Shown here: piece after piece, positions 44,310-52,702 of the stretch
Position numbering within the stretch: position 1 is the stretch's first letter
Layout: each line of letters starts with the position of its first letter
Assembly (NCBI RefSeq): GCF_042646165.1
Contig: NZ_JBHRTC010000004.1
DNA from: Microbaculum marinum
GTDB taxonomy: Bacteria; Pseudomonadota; Alphaproteobacteria; Rhizobiales; Tepidamorphaceae
Length of the DNA stretch: 64,000 nt
Reading direction: 5' to 3' (one strand)
The notes under the pieces: model-generated
Told to the model about the DNA's origin: nothing
Seen by the model: the letters and a program-made list of their open reading frames with translations, nothing else
Database searches by the model: none
Program-made: the position numbers and the translations under genes

Positions 44310-44363
44310 CTATCCCGCCACGGCCCCGGTGCGCCATCGTACGATAAGGATATTGCCGGACAC
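44310..44363 (-). CDS. ilvB leader peptide
   Basis: 17 residues, MSGNILIVRWRTGAVAG, starting with GTG at 44363 behind GGAAGGGAG. Ile-Leu-Ile-Val in a row, plus later Val, is what a branched-chain attenuator peptide needs. Its stop lies just before the terminator stem, and the GGGGCC in its coding sequence pairs with the terminator arm. When charged tRNAs are scarce, ribosome stalling would alter folding and let ilvB be transcribed. Function inferred. Confidence 0.7.
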   Translation of the reverse strand: MSGNILIVRWRTGAVAG

Positions 44364-44479
44364 GCCCGGTCTCCCTTCCAGAAGTTGCGCGCGCAAGGTA
44401 GTCGCGACGGCCGGAGGCGTCAAGGGCGATTGAGGCGGACCGATGGATCGCCCGCCCCGTCCCCCATCCTCCGCTCATT

Positions 44480-44823
44480 CCCGCGAAAGCGGGGACGAGC
44501 GGTAGAAGGCTGCCGGCCCGCGCGGTATGCACCGCTGAACTGGTCCCGGCTCGCAGGCCGGGACATCGTCCGTGCGAGGGGCATCGCCCCTGCCCCACTC
44601 CGCAGACTACGCCCCGGACCTGATCCGGGGCCCAGCACGGCGGCTGCGCCGGGTCCGTGCGCTGGATCCCCGCTTCCGCGGGGACGAGCGGGAGGAGGCA
44701 GGCGCCCCGCGCGGGTGCACCTCTGAACTGGGCCCCGGCGCGGAGGCCGGGACATAGACCGAATATGTCGCACGGTCCCTGCCCCACGACAGGACTACGC
44801 CCCGGACCCGATCCGGCGCCCAG
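44480..44823. repeat. palindromic repeats, family A copies 2 and 3
   Basis: The gap between the ilvB leader and the aldo/keto reductase contains two copies of the family A element (about 44540-44635 and 44728-44823), with CTGG...CCCAG outer arms and two inner hairpins. Between and before them are CCCCGCTTTCGCGGGG-like palindromes. I see no gene in this stretch. Confidence 0.7.
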
Positions 44824-44938
44824 CACGGCGGCTGCGGCGGGCACTTGCCCCGGAGCCCGTTCGCCCGCGATGAGCGGACCCCCACGGTTGCGCGACGCCC
44901 GCCTTCCACCTGCCCGCGCCCGGTGCTACCGTTGGGTC

Positions 44939-45982
44939 ATGAACCCGACCCAACCGCTTCCCAGACGCCCGCTCGGCCGCAACGGTCCGGACGTCACGGT
45001 CCTCGGCTTCGGCTCGGCGCCGCTCGGCGACCTCTACACCCGCCTCGACGACCTGACCGCAATCCAGGCCGTCGCCGCGGCGCTGGATGCCGGGATGACC
45101 CTGTTCGACACCTCGCCGCACTATGGCAACGGCCTTGCCGAGCATCGCTGCGGCACGGCGCTGAGACGCGTCCCGCGCGAGAGCGTCGTGATCTCCACCA
45201 AGGTCGGCCGCGTCATGGACCCGCACACCGCGCCGGTCCGCGTCACCAGGGAAGGCGTGATCTCGCCGGGCTTTGCCGGCGGCCTGCCGCACGCAGCCTC
45301 CTTCGACTATTCCTATGACGGCACCATGCGAAGCCTCGAGCAGTCGCTGCTCAGGCTCGGCACCGACCGCGTCGACGTGCTGCTGATCCACGACGCCGAC
45401 GTCTGGACCCACGGCGACGAGGCCGACGCCCGCTTCAGGGAGGCGATGGACGGCGCCTACCGCGCCCTCGACCGGCTGCGCGCCGACGGCACCGTCAAGG
45501 CGATCGGCGTCGGCATCAACGAGGCCGACACGTCGGCCCGCTTCGCCCGCGCCGGGGATTTCGACGTGGTCCTGCTGGCCGGCCGCTATTCGCTGCTCGA
45601 GCAGCCGGCGCTCGACGAGTTCATGCCGCTGGCCGAGGAAAAGGGCATCTCCGTCATGCTCGGCGGCGTCTTCAACTCCGGCATCCTGGCGACCGGCCCG
45701 GTCGAGGATGCCCGCTACGACTACGCCCCGGCACCGCCCGAGATCATCGACCGGGTCGGGCGCATCGCCGCGATCTGCCGGGCGCACGGCATCGCCCTGC
45801 CGCACGCCGCCGTCCAGTTCGCCCTCGCCCACCCCGCCGTCTGCTCGCTGGTCCTCGGCGCCGTCACCCCCGGCGAGGTCCACCGCAACCGCGCCGCCCT
45901 CGCCACCCCGGCCCCGGCCGGCCTGTGGGCCGACCTCAAGTCGCAAGGCCTGCTGCGAGAGGACGCGCCGGTCCCGGGGTAG
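44939..45982 (+). CDS. aldo/keto reductase
   Basis: 347 residues, TIM-barrel NAD(P)H oxidoreductase. LGRNGPDVTVLGFGSAPLGDL, FDTSPHYGNGLAEHRCG (catalytic Tyr), VVISTKVGR (Lys) and VLLIHDAD (His) mark the active site; SVMLGGVFNSGILATG is typical of the D-threo-aldose 1-dehydrogenase/pyridoxal dehydrogenase branch. Likely oxidises a free sugar such as L-fucose or D-arabinose, but this is not certain. The gene is surrounded by repeats on both sides. Confidence 0.87.
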   Translation: MNPTQPLPRRPLGRNGPDVTVLGFGSAPLGDLYTRLDDLTAIQAVAAALDAGMTLFDTSPHYGNGLAEHRCGTALRRVPRESVVISTKVGRVMDPHTAPVRVTREGVISPGFAGGLPHAASFDYSYDGTMRSLEQSLLRLGTDRVDVLLIHDADVWTHGDEADARFREAMDGAYRALDRLRADGTVKAIGVGINEADTSARFARAGDFDVVLLAGRYSLLEQPALDEFMPLAEEKGISVMLGGVFNSGILATGPVEDARYDYAPAPPEIIDRVGRIAAICRAHGIALPHAAVQFALAHPAVCSLVLGAVTPGEVHRNRAALATPAPAGLWADLKSQGLLREDAPVPG

Positions 45983-46015
45983 GAGTCGGCGGCTGCGCCG
46001 GGTCGTTGCGCCGGG

Positions 46016-46609
46016 TCCCGGCTCGCAGGCCGGGACGTAGGCTGTACGTGTGGCGCGACCTTCCCCCTTACCGCAGCCTGCGCCCCGGACCCAGATCCGG
46101 GGCCTAGCTCAGCGGCTGCGGCAACGCCCCGCCGTCCGCCAGGCATCCCAATCCTCCACTCATTCCCGCAAAACCGGGAATCCAGGGCGGCTGTGCCGGG
46201 TCGTTGCACTGGGTCCCGGCTCGCAGGCCGGGACGTAAGCTGTACGTGCGGCACGACCTTCCCCCTTACCGCAGCCTGCGCCCCGGACCCCGATCCGGGG
46301 CCTAGCTCAGCAGTTGCGGCAACACCCCGCCGTCCGCCAGGCATCCCGATCCTCCGCTCATTCCCGCGAAAGCGGGACTCCAGGGCGGCTGTGCCGGGTC
46401 GTTACGCTGACTCCCGGCTCGCAGGCCGGGACGTAGGCTGTACTTCTGGCACGACCTTCCCCCCTCACCGCAGCCTGCGCCCCGGACCCCGATCCGGGGC
46501 CTAGCTCAGTGGCTGCGGCAACGCACGCCGTCCGCCAGGCATCCCAACCCTCCGCTCATTCCCGCGAAAGCGGGAATCCAGGGCGGCGGTGCGCCGGATT
46601 GTTCTGCTC
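46016..46609. repeat. three tandem copies of a 198-base repeat
   Basis: Units start at 46016, 46214 and 46412, each beginning TCCCGGCTCGCAGGCCGGGA. Each unit holds three hairpins: that one, CCCCGGA/TCCGGGG, and TTCCCGCGAAAGCGGGAA. The copies differ at scattered positions, so the amplification is not recent. The first half of each unit matches family A elements. The gap 45983-46614 holds nothing else I can support. Confidence 0.9.
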
Positions 46610-46614
46610 GATCC

Positions 46615-48447
46615 CTACTCGCCCAATTGCTCATCGTCACCTGACGCCAGGAAATCGACATAGCGCGTCAGCCAAGGCCAGTCCTCCTTAGCTGCCAGTT
46701 TTCGCAGCAGATCGGCGTTATCTCGGACAAAGCGTCTGTAGGGCGCAAACCGCACCGTCGACGTCTTTACCCAGGCTCGAAGGTCAACGTCGGCCCATCC
46801 ATCAATCCGGCCCCCGATTGCGGAGGTAATCGACTGAAAAATCTTAGACTTCTTCAGTGCTTCCACACCGACTAGAGTGAGCGCCGCTCCACCAATCGCA
46901 CCGCCCGCACCCCCCAGAATCGTTCCGATCGTCACGGGTGAGAGGACCGCCCCGGCAACGAGAACGATCATCGTATTTTTGACGGTCACCGCCACGAACG
47001 CGGAACCGCGCTCCGATTCAGCTCCCTCGCCGGCTGCCTCAAGTGCGTGCTCAAAGTCTTCAACCGTCGCTGGCGCGAACACATCGTCCGCCCGCTTCAT
47101 TTTCGCGACCAACTCGTAATTTGTATCATGTGCGGCGCGTCGATCTTCGCTGGAAGCAGAATAGTTCCGCACGAGTTGCAGAAGTTCCTGTCCTTCTTGG
47201 GTCGACAGGATCAGCGGCCGGTGGATCATAAGGAGACTATCTAATGCAGCCTTGGCCTTGTCCTCCAGTGGCGGCACTAGCTGGTTTTCGATTTGTCGGC
47301 CAGTTGCCGCCGACGTCTGCTCCATTTGCACGCCGAGGCCCCAGATTTCGGCCCAATTGACGTCAATTTCTGGCGCTCCCGCAATTGCAGTTACGTATCG
47401 TGAAACGACGCGAACGAGCTCTGGGTTAAGATTGGGGGACAGTAGCGGCAACAATTCATTGCCCAACGTGACAGCCTGAGGTGCAAGTTGCCGGATCCTG
47501 TCGATATCATCGTTCACCGCATCAAGCGGCCGGACCGGACCTCGATCAATCAGACCATCTTCGTTGACCACTCGTCGCAATCCGGCCGACTGCGGTGGAA
47601 GAGGCGGAGGAGGAGTCCGAGGCGTATCGAGAATCGGGGCAGAATCTTCCGTTGCGTACCGCCCCTCTATCTCCTCGATCCGCCTCTTGATCAGCGCATT
47701 CACATGGGCTGGACCGTGCTCCCACTCCTCATTTTCAATCAGCACATAAGCCAGATCGATTTCCTTCGCGGCCTCGGCATTGGCGTGCGCGGCGCGGCCC
47801 CAAAGCAAACGTTCGTACCAGTTAATCCAGACCCCCCAGTCCTCGTCAGCTGTTTCCAGATCACCCTTCACAGCGTTCCAGCCTTTGCCGACCCAACTGG
47901 CCGGATCGCCCGGCCAGAGTGGTCTAGCCGCGATACGATCAACCGCCGCACCGCCGTCATACAGCTCCGCATCAAAAGAAATCGCACCCCACATCGCCCG
48001 CATGGCGGCGGTGACTTCATCGATAGAAGTATAATCGGCGACAAAGGCAGCGGCCGAACCGGCCGTGCGCGATGTGGCCAGCGCGGTTTCGGCGGCGGAA
48101 GCGCGCGCCCCTACGGCGTCGGTACCGGCTATCCGCGCTGCAGCGTACGCGGCTGTGGTCGCACCGTTGCTGGCAGCGTCATAGGTGAAATAGGCGAAAT
48201 TGGTTGCGGCGATTGCGGCGGAATTAGAATCTCGGGAAGGGTATTTGCTCGCTGCCAGCGCAGCACTTAGTGCCCGGAAAATCGGCAAGACAGTAACGCG
48301 CGTAAGTTCCGGACTCGTGTCCGATTCCAGCCTGGCAAGTACTGGAATCGTCCGGGCTGCCGCACGCGAGGCAAGCGCGGCAGCCGACGCCTTGGGCTTG
48401 CCGTCTAACCAAGCCGACAGTTCTGTAATACCTTCAATTTCGGACAT
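46615..48447 (-). CDS. orphan protein of unknown function with hydrophobic segment
   Basis: 610 residues. I do not recognise the family. The first 160 residues are very Ala-rich and helical. The middle carries WGVWINWYERLLWGRAAHANAEAAKEIDLAYVLIENEEWEHGPAHVNALIKRRIEEIEGRY, then a Pro-rich linker (PRTPPPPLPPQ). At about residues 490-530 there is a hydrophobic glycine-zipper stretch, TIGTILGGAGGAIGGAALTLVG, a probable membrane segment. Base composition is less GC-rich than neighbours. It sits alone between repeats, which fits horizontal acquisition. Confidence 0.7.
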   Translation of the reverse strand: MSEIEGITELSAWLDGKPKASAAALASRAAARTIPVLARLESDTSPELTRVTVLPIFRALSAALAASKYPSRDSNSAAIAATNFAYFTYDAASNGATTAAYAAARIAGTDAVGARASAAETALATSRTAGSAAAFVADYTSIDEVTAAMRAMWGAISFDAELYDGGAAVDRIAARPLWPGDPASWVGKGWNAVKGDLETADEDWGVWINWYERLLWGRAAHANAEAAKEIDLAYVLIENEEWEHGPAHVNALIKRRIEEIEGRYATEDSAPILDTPRTPPPPLPPQSAGLRRVVNEDGLIDRGPVRPLDAVNDDIDRIRQLAPQAVTLGNELLPLLSPNLNPELVRVVSRYVTAIAGAPEIDVNWAEIWGLGVQMEQTSAATGRQIENQLVPPLEDKAKAALDSLLMIHRPLILSTQEGQELLQLVRNYSASSEDRRAAHDTNYELVAKMKRADDVFAPATVEDFEHALEAAGEGAESERGSAFVAVTVKNTMIVLVAGAVLSPVTIGTILGGAGGAIGGAALTLVGVEALKKSKIFQSITSAIGGRIDGWADVDLRAWVKTSTVRFAPYRRFVRDNADLLRKLAAKEDWPWLTRYVDFLASGDDEQLGE

Positions 48448-48807
48448 CGAACTACCTGCCCAAATAGAACTACGTCCGGAGTGCCCTCAGGGAATGACTC
48501 GCGCAAGGATAGCGCGCGTGCCCAACGCTCGCCAGGAAACCTCCCCTAACCCCCGCCAACGCACTTGCTTCGAGTTGGCGACGGAAATAGCTGCCGGTGT
48601 TTTGGGGAAGGAGCAGCTGCGACTATTCATAGTTTCTATTCCGGTGGAGCACTCTAGCTCCACGATATCCTCCGTGTCGCGTTCCTTCGGCCGGCTTCAC
48701 GGGGTGTCCGGCATACAAGCAGTTCTGGATCGTCCGCCCATCAAGCTTGAAGACGTCGCCGCTAACCCCGATCATTGGGCCGATTCGGCAACCGGTTGGC
48801 ACGAGGC
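48448..48807. other. intergenic region, no gene seen
   Basis: 360 bases between the divergent orphan gene and the small protein gene. Frames here are short or unlike coding sequence. No strong hairpin or promoter is obvious. Confidence 0.5.
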
Positions 48808-49074
48808 ATGAGCCGGACCCAACTCGACATGTTCGCGGAACAGGACGACCTGTTCCCGACCGAGCCGATCGTCTATCGCGCCGATCCCGACAGGATCAGG
48901 CGGCGGCTCGGGCGCATCCTTGCCGAGGCGCGCGCCGCCGACACGATGCCTTGGGATCGCTCGCGGCTCGAACTCTACAGGACGATATTTCAGCAGATGG
49001 CGCTGTCGCTGCCGGAAGACGAGGCCGCGCAGCTCCGGCTGGAATTCGACCGGGAGATCGAAAGGCTCGCCTGA
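48808..49074 (+). CDS. small protein of unknown function upstream of Ku
   Basis: 88 residues. MSRTQLDMFAEQDDLFPTEPIVYRADPDRIRRRLGRILAEARAADTMPWDRSRLELYRTIFQQMALSLPEDEAAQLRLEFDREIERLA-like composition indicates a soluble helical protein with an N-terminal hydrophobic-acidic motif (LDMFAEQDDLF), which resembles a beta-clamp-binding peptide in style. It lies 75 bases before Ku, but the Ku promoter starts after it, so it may be separately expressed. Family not recognised. Confidence 0.65.
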   Translation: MSRTQLDMFAEQDDLFPTEPIVYRADPDRIRRRLGRILAEARAADTMPWDRSRLELYRTIFQQMALSLPEDEAAQLRLEFDREIERLA

Positions 49075-49095
49075 CCGGGCGCATGCCTCTCCCCT

Positions 49096-49120
49096 GGAAC
49101 CAATCCCCTCCCCCGCCGTT
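49096..49120 (+). promoter_or_regulatory. EcfG-type general stress promoter of Ku-LigD
   Basis: GGAAC at 49096-49100 is followed after 16 bases by CGTT at 49117-49120, exactly the consensus used by EcfG sigma factors of the alphaproteobacterial general stress response. It lies 29 bases before the Ku ATG. GGAGG at 49140 serves as ribosome site. Confidence 0.7.
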
Positions 49121-49149
49121 TCCTTACTTGTTTCGAGTCGGAGGCGGAG

Positions 49150-50040
49150 ATGGCTGCGCGTGCTTTGTGGAAGGGGCAGTTGCGACTGTCTCTCGTGTCG
49201 ATTCCCGTGGAACTCTACAGCGCGACGCGGTCGGGCGCGTCGATTTCCTTCAGACAGATCCACGAACCCTCCGGCAAGCCGGTGCACTATCAGAAGGTCG
49301 TGGACGGCATCGGGCCGATCGACAGCGCCGACATCATGAAGGGCTTCGAGTTCGAGAAGGACAACTACGTCCTGCTCGATCCCGACGAGGTCGACGCCAT
49401 CAAGCTGGAAACGAAGAAGACGCTGGAACTGGTGCAGTTCGTCGGCGCCTGCGAGATCCCGCCGCTCTATTTCGACAAGCCCTACTACCTCGTTCCCACC
49501 GACGAGCTGGCGATGGACGCCTATTCCGTGGTGCGCGACGCGCTGCGCGAGACCGAGAAGATCGGGCTCGGCCAGCTCGCCCTGCGCGGCAAGGAATATC
49601 TCGCCGCCATCAAGCCGTGCGGCAACGGGCTCCTGCTGGAGACCCTGCACTACGAGGACGAGATCAGGAAGGCCGACCCGCTGTTCTCCGAAATCTCCGA
49701 CGACAAGGCCGACAAGGACCTGCTCGAGGTCGCCACCACGCTGATCGAGCGCAAGTCCGCGCCCTTCGACGCCAGCGCCTTCAAGGACCACTATACCGAC
49801 GCGCTGCGGGCGCTCGTCGATCGCAAGCGCGGCAACAAGAAGGCGAAACGCGTCGCAGCCGAGGACACCGGCCGGGCTGGCGACGACAACGTGGTGGACC
49901 TGATGTCGGCGCTGAAGAAGAGCCTGGAGGGCACCAAGGCGTCGGGCAAGGGGTCGTCGAAAACGAAGTCCTCGTCGAAGTCGACGTCCGGCTCCTCCTC
50001 GTCGAAGTCCAGGTCGCGCGGGTCGAAGAAGGCGGCATGA
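49150..50040 (+). CDS. ku: Ku DNA end-binding protein
   Basis: 296 residues. A single Ku core domain (ARALWKGQLRLSLVSIPVELYSATR at the start, GFEFEKDNYVLLDPDEVDAIKLETKKTLELVQFV, then the conserved ALRGKEYLAAIKPCGNGLLLETLHYEDEIR) forms the homodimeric ring that binds DNA ends in non-homologous end joining. The last 50 residues are a Lys/Ser-rich tail, which helps DNA binding in bacterial Ku. The stop overlaps LigD's start. Preceded by an EcfG promoter. Confidence 0.95.
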   Translation: MAARALWKGQLRLSLVSIPVELYSATRSGASISFRQIHEPSGKPVHYQKVVDGIGPIDSADIMKGFEFEKDNYVLLDPDEVDAIKLETKKTLELVQFVGACEIPPLYFDKPYYLVPTDELAMDAYSVVRDALRETEKIGLGQLALRGKEYLAAIKPCGNGLLLETLHYEDEIRKADPLFSEISDDKADKDLLEVATTLIERKSAPFDASAFKDHYTDALRALVDRKRGNKKAKRVAAEDTGRAGDDNVVDLMSALKKSLEGTKASGKGSSKTKSSSKSTSGSSSSKSRSRGSKKAA

Positions 50041-52583
50041 GCGACCGGGCCGGCACGCTGGAGGAATACAATGCCCGGCGCGACTTCGGCCGCACGCGCG
50101 AGCCGAAGGGCAAGCGCGCCCGGCGCCGCAAGTCCGGCCTGCGCTTCCTGGTGCAGCGCCACGACGCGCGCCGCGAGCACTACGACTTCCGGCTGGAATG
50201 GGACGGCGTCCTGAAGAGCTGGGCGGTGACCAAGGGGCCGAGCCTCGATCCGGCCGACAAGCGGCTGGCGGTCCGCACCGAGGACCATCCGATGGCCTAC
50301 GGCGACTTCGAGGGCACGATCCCCAAGGGCGAGTACGGGGCCGGCACCGTGATGCTCTGGGACACCGGCACCTGGGAGCCGATCGACGATCCGGCAACGG
50401 GGCTCGACGCGGGAAAGATGCACTTCCGCCTCGACGGCGAGCGGATGAAGGGCGAGTGGATCCTGATCCGCATGAAGCCGCGCGGCAACGAGAAGCGCGA
50501 GAACTGGCTGCTGATGAAGGCCGACGACGAGGATGCCTCGACCGGCCGAGCCCTGATCGAGCGCTTCACCAAGAGCGTCACGACCGGACGCACGCTCCGG
50601 CAGATCGCCGGGTCCGGGAACGAGTGGACCGGCGCGGACGACGGCGCCGTGAAACCGGCCGGGAAGGCCGCGGCCTCCCCCCGCAACGGAAAATCCGCAC
50701 GCAGCCGCAAGCCCGCCAGGCTGCCGGGCTTCGAGAAGCCGCAGCTCGCCAGGCTCGTCTCCGATGTCCCCGCTGGCGAGGACTGGCTGCACGAGATGAA
50801 GTTCGACGGCTACCGCTGCCTCGTCGCGGTGGCCGGCGGCAAGGCGCGCTGCTACACCCGCTCGGGCCTCGACTGGACGGACAGGTTCCAGCCCGTCGCC
50901 GACGCCTGCGCCCGCCTCGACTGCGACGCCGCCCTGATCGACGGCGAGGTGGTCGCCGCCGACACCAGCGGCGCCTCGCAGTTCTCCTCGCTGCAGCAGG
51001 CGCTAAAGGATGGCGGGTCCTTGCGCTACTACGCCTTCGACCTGTTGTCGCTCGATGGCGCCGACCTGCGCGGGAAGCCCTTGCTCGACCGCAAGGAGGC
51101 GCTGAAGACGCTGCTGGAGTCGGTCGCCGCCGACAAGACCGTGCAGTATTCCGAGCACGTGCGCGGCAACGGCGACAAGGTGTTCCAGTCGGTCTGCAAG
51201 GCCGGCCGCGAGGGGATCATCGCCAAGAAGGCCGATGCGCCCTACGCCGGCCGCCGCGCCGGCACCTGGCTGAAGATCAAGTGCACGCGCCGCCAGGAAT
51301 TCGTCATCGGCGGCTATTCGCCCTCCGACAAGAAGGGCCGGCAGTTCGCCTCGCTGCTGCTCGGCACCTATGAGGGCAGCGAGCTTCGCTATCGCGGCCG
51401 CGTCGGCACCGGATTTTCCGAGGCGACGATGGACGACATTTCGGCGAGACTGGCGGCGCTGGAACGCAAGACGTCGCCCTTCGCCGAGGTGCCGCGCGAG
51501 TTCGCCCGCGACGCCGTCTGGGTCACGCCGAAGCTCGTGGCGGAGGTCGATTTCACCGAGTTCACCAGCGACGGGCACGTCCGGCACGGATCGTTCCTGG
51601 GACTGCGCGACGACAAGAAGGCCAAGGCCGTGACGCTCGAAAAGCCGAAATCGGACAAGTCAGCTAAATCGGGATCCGCGGGATCGGAGGCCGATCCCGA
51701 CAAGGTGCTGGGCGTCCATATCTCCAGCGCCGACCGGGTGGTCTACCCGCAGCAGGGGGTGACCAAGATCGACCTCGCCCGCTACTACGAGGCCGTCAGC
51801 GAACGGATGCTGCCGCTGGTCGAGAACCGCCTCTTGTCGCTGGTGCGCTGCCCGCAGGGGCGCAACCGCTCCTGCTTCTACCAGAAGCATGCCAGCGAGG
51901 GCTTTCCCGATGCGATCCGGCAGATGGACGTCAGGGAGAGTTCGGGCGGCACCGACAGCTACATGTACGTGACCGACGGCGCCGGCATCGTTTCGGCCGT
52001 CCAGATGGGGACGCTGGAATTCCACATCTGGTGGTCGCGGGTCGACGCGCTGGAGAAGCCGGACCGGCTGGTCTTCGACCTCGATCCCGACGAGGGCCTG
52101 TCGTTTTCCGACGTCCGCACCGCCGCCTTCGACCTGCGCGACCGGCTCTCCGACCTCGGCCTGAAGTCCGTGCCGCTGGTCACCGGCGGCAAGGGCGTCC
52201 ACGTCGTGGTGCCGCTGACCCGGCGCGCGTCCGGGGAAGAGGCGAAGGGCTTCGCGGAGGCCTTCGCCCGGTCCTTCGCCGCCGACGAGCCCGAGCGCTT
52301 CACCGCGACGATGTCGAAGGCTAAGCGCAAGGGCCGCATCTTCATCGACTGGCTGCGCAACGAGCGCGGCTCGACCGCGATCGCCCCCTACTCGACCCGG
52401 TCGCGCGAAGGCGCCCCGGTCGCCACCCCCATCGACTGGGACGAGCTGACGTCACTGAAGGCGGCGAACGTGTTCCGGGTGGCCGACGTCATCGAGCGCG
52501 TCCAGGGCCCCGATCCGTGGGCCGAGGCGGCGGGCTGGCGCCAGTCGATCTCGAAGAAGGTCCTGGAGGCGGTGGCACGCTGA
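50037..52583 (+). CDS. ligD: multifunctional DNA ligase D
   Basis: 848 residues. Domain order is 3'-phosphoesterase (about 30-190, HYDFRLEWDGVLKSWAVTKGP), ATP-dependent ligase (about 235-540, adenylated Lys255 in HEMKFDGYR), and primase-polymerase (about 570-848, FDLDPDEG with Asp681 and Asp683). It trims, fills and seals DNA ends held by Ku. Low-complexity linkers separate the domains. The ATG overlaps the ku stop by four bases, giving coupled expression. Confidence 0.96.
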   Translation: MSDRAGTLEEYNARRDFGRTREPKGKRARRRKSGLRFLVQRHDARREHYDFRLEWDGVLKSWAVTKGPSLDPADKRLAVRTEDHPMAYGDFEGTIPKGEYGAGTVMLWDTGTWEPIDDPATGLDAGKMHFRLDGERMKGEWILIRMKPRGNEKRENWLLMKADDEDASTGRALIERFTKSVTTGRTLRQIAGSGNEWTGADDGAVKPAGKAAASPRNGKSARSRKPARLPGFEKPQLARLVSDVPAGEDWLHEMKFDGYRCLVAVAGGKARCYTRSGLDWTDRFQPVADACARLDCDAALIDGEVVAADTSGASQFSSLQQALKDGGSLRYYAFDLLSLDGADLRGKPLLDRKEALKTLLESVAADKTVQYSEHVRGNGDKVFQSVCKAGREGIIAKKADAPYAGRRAGTWLKIKCTRRQEFVIGGYSPSDKKGRQFASLLLGTYEGSELRYRGRVGTGFSEATMDDISARLAALERKTSPFAEVPREFARDAVWVTPKLVAEVDFTEFTSDGHVRHGSFLGLRDDKKAKAVTLEKPKSDKSAKSGSAGSEADPDKVLGVHISSADRVVYPQQGVTKIDLARYYEAVSERMLPLVENRLLSLVRCPQGRNRSCFYQKHASEGFPDAIRQMDVRESSGGTDSYMYVTDGAGIVSAVQMGTLEFHIWWSRVDALEKPDRLVFDLDPDEGLSFSDVRTAAFDLRDRLSDLGLKSVPLVTGGKGVHVVVPLTRRASGEEAKGFAEAFARSFAADEPERFTATMSKAKRKGRIFIDWLRNERGSTAIAPYSTRSREGAPVATPIDWDELTSLKAANVFRVADVIERVQGPDPWAEAAGWRQSISKKVLEAVAR

Positions 52584-52702
52584 GGCTGGCACGCTCACGA
52601 CGCAGCGACGGCATGGCGACGGCACCTGCATGACACGGCGACGGCACTCTCCTGGCATCGCTTGGCGACACCGCGAGGAGCAGCGTTACGAAGCGGTGCG
52701 GT

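Noticed and set aside
42513..44726. Long plus-strand open frame of 737 codons opposite ilvB
   Set aside because: Shadow of ilvB; translation has no recognisable domain and ilvB is certain.
44199..44844. N-terminal extension of ilvB upstream of 44198
   Set aside because: The extension crosses a strong terminator and the leader peptide, and ilvB homology begins at the ATG at 44198.
46090..46120. TAGCTCAG in the tandem repeats, like a tRNA D-arm
   Set aside because: No acceptor, anticodon or T arms can be folded around it; it is part of the repeat.
46016..46609. Possible CRISPR array
   Set aside because: Units of 198 bases repeat as wholes, without unique spacers of 30-40 bases, and no cas gene is near.
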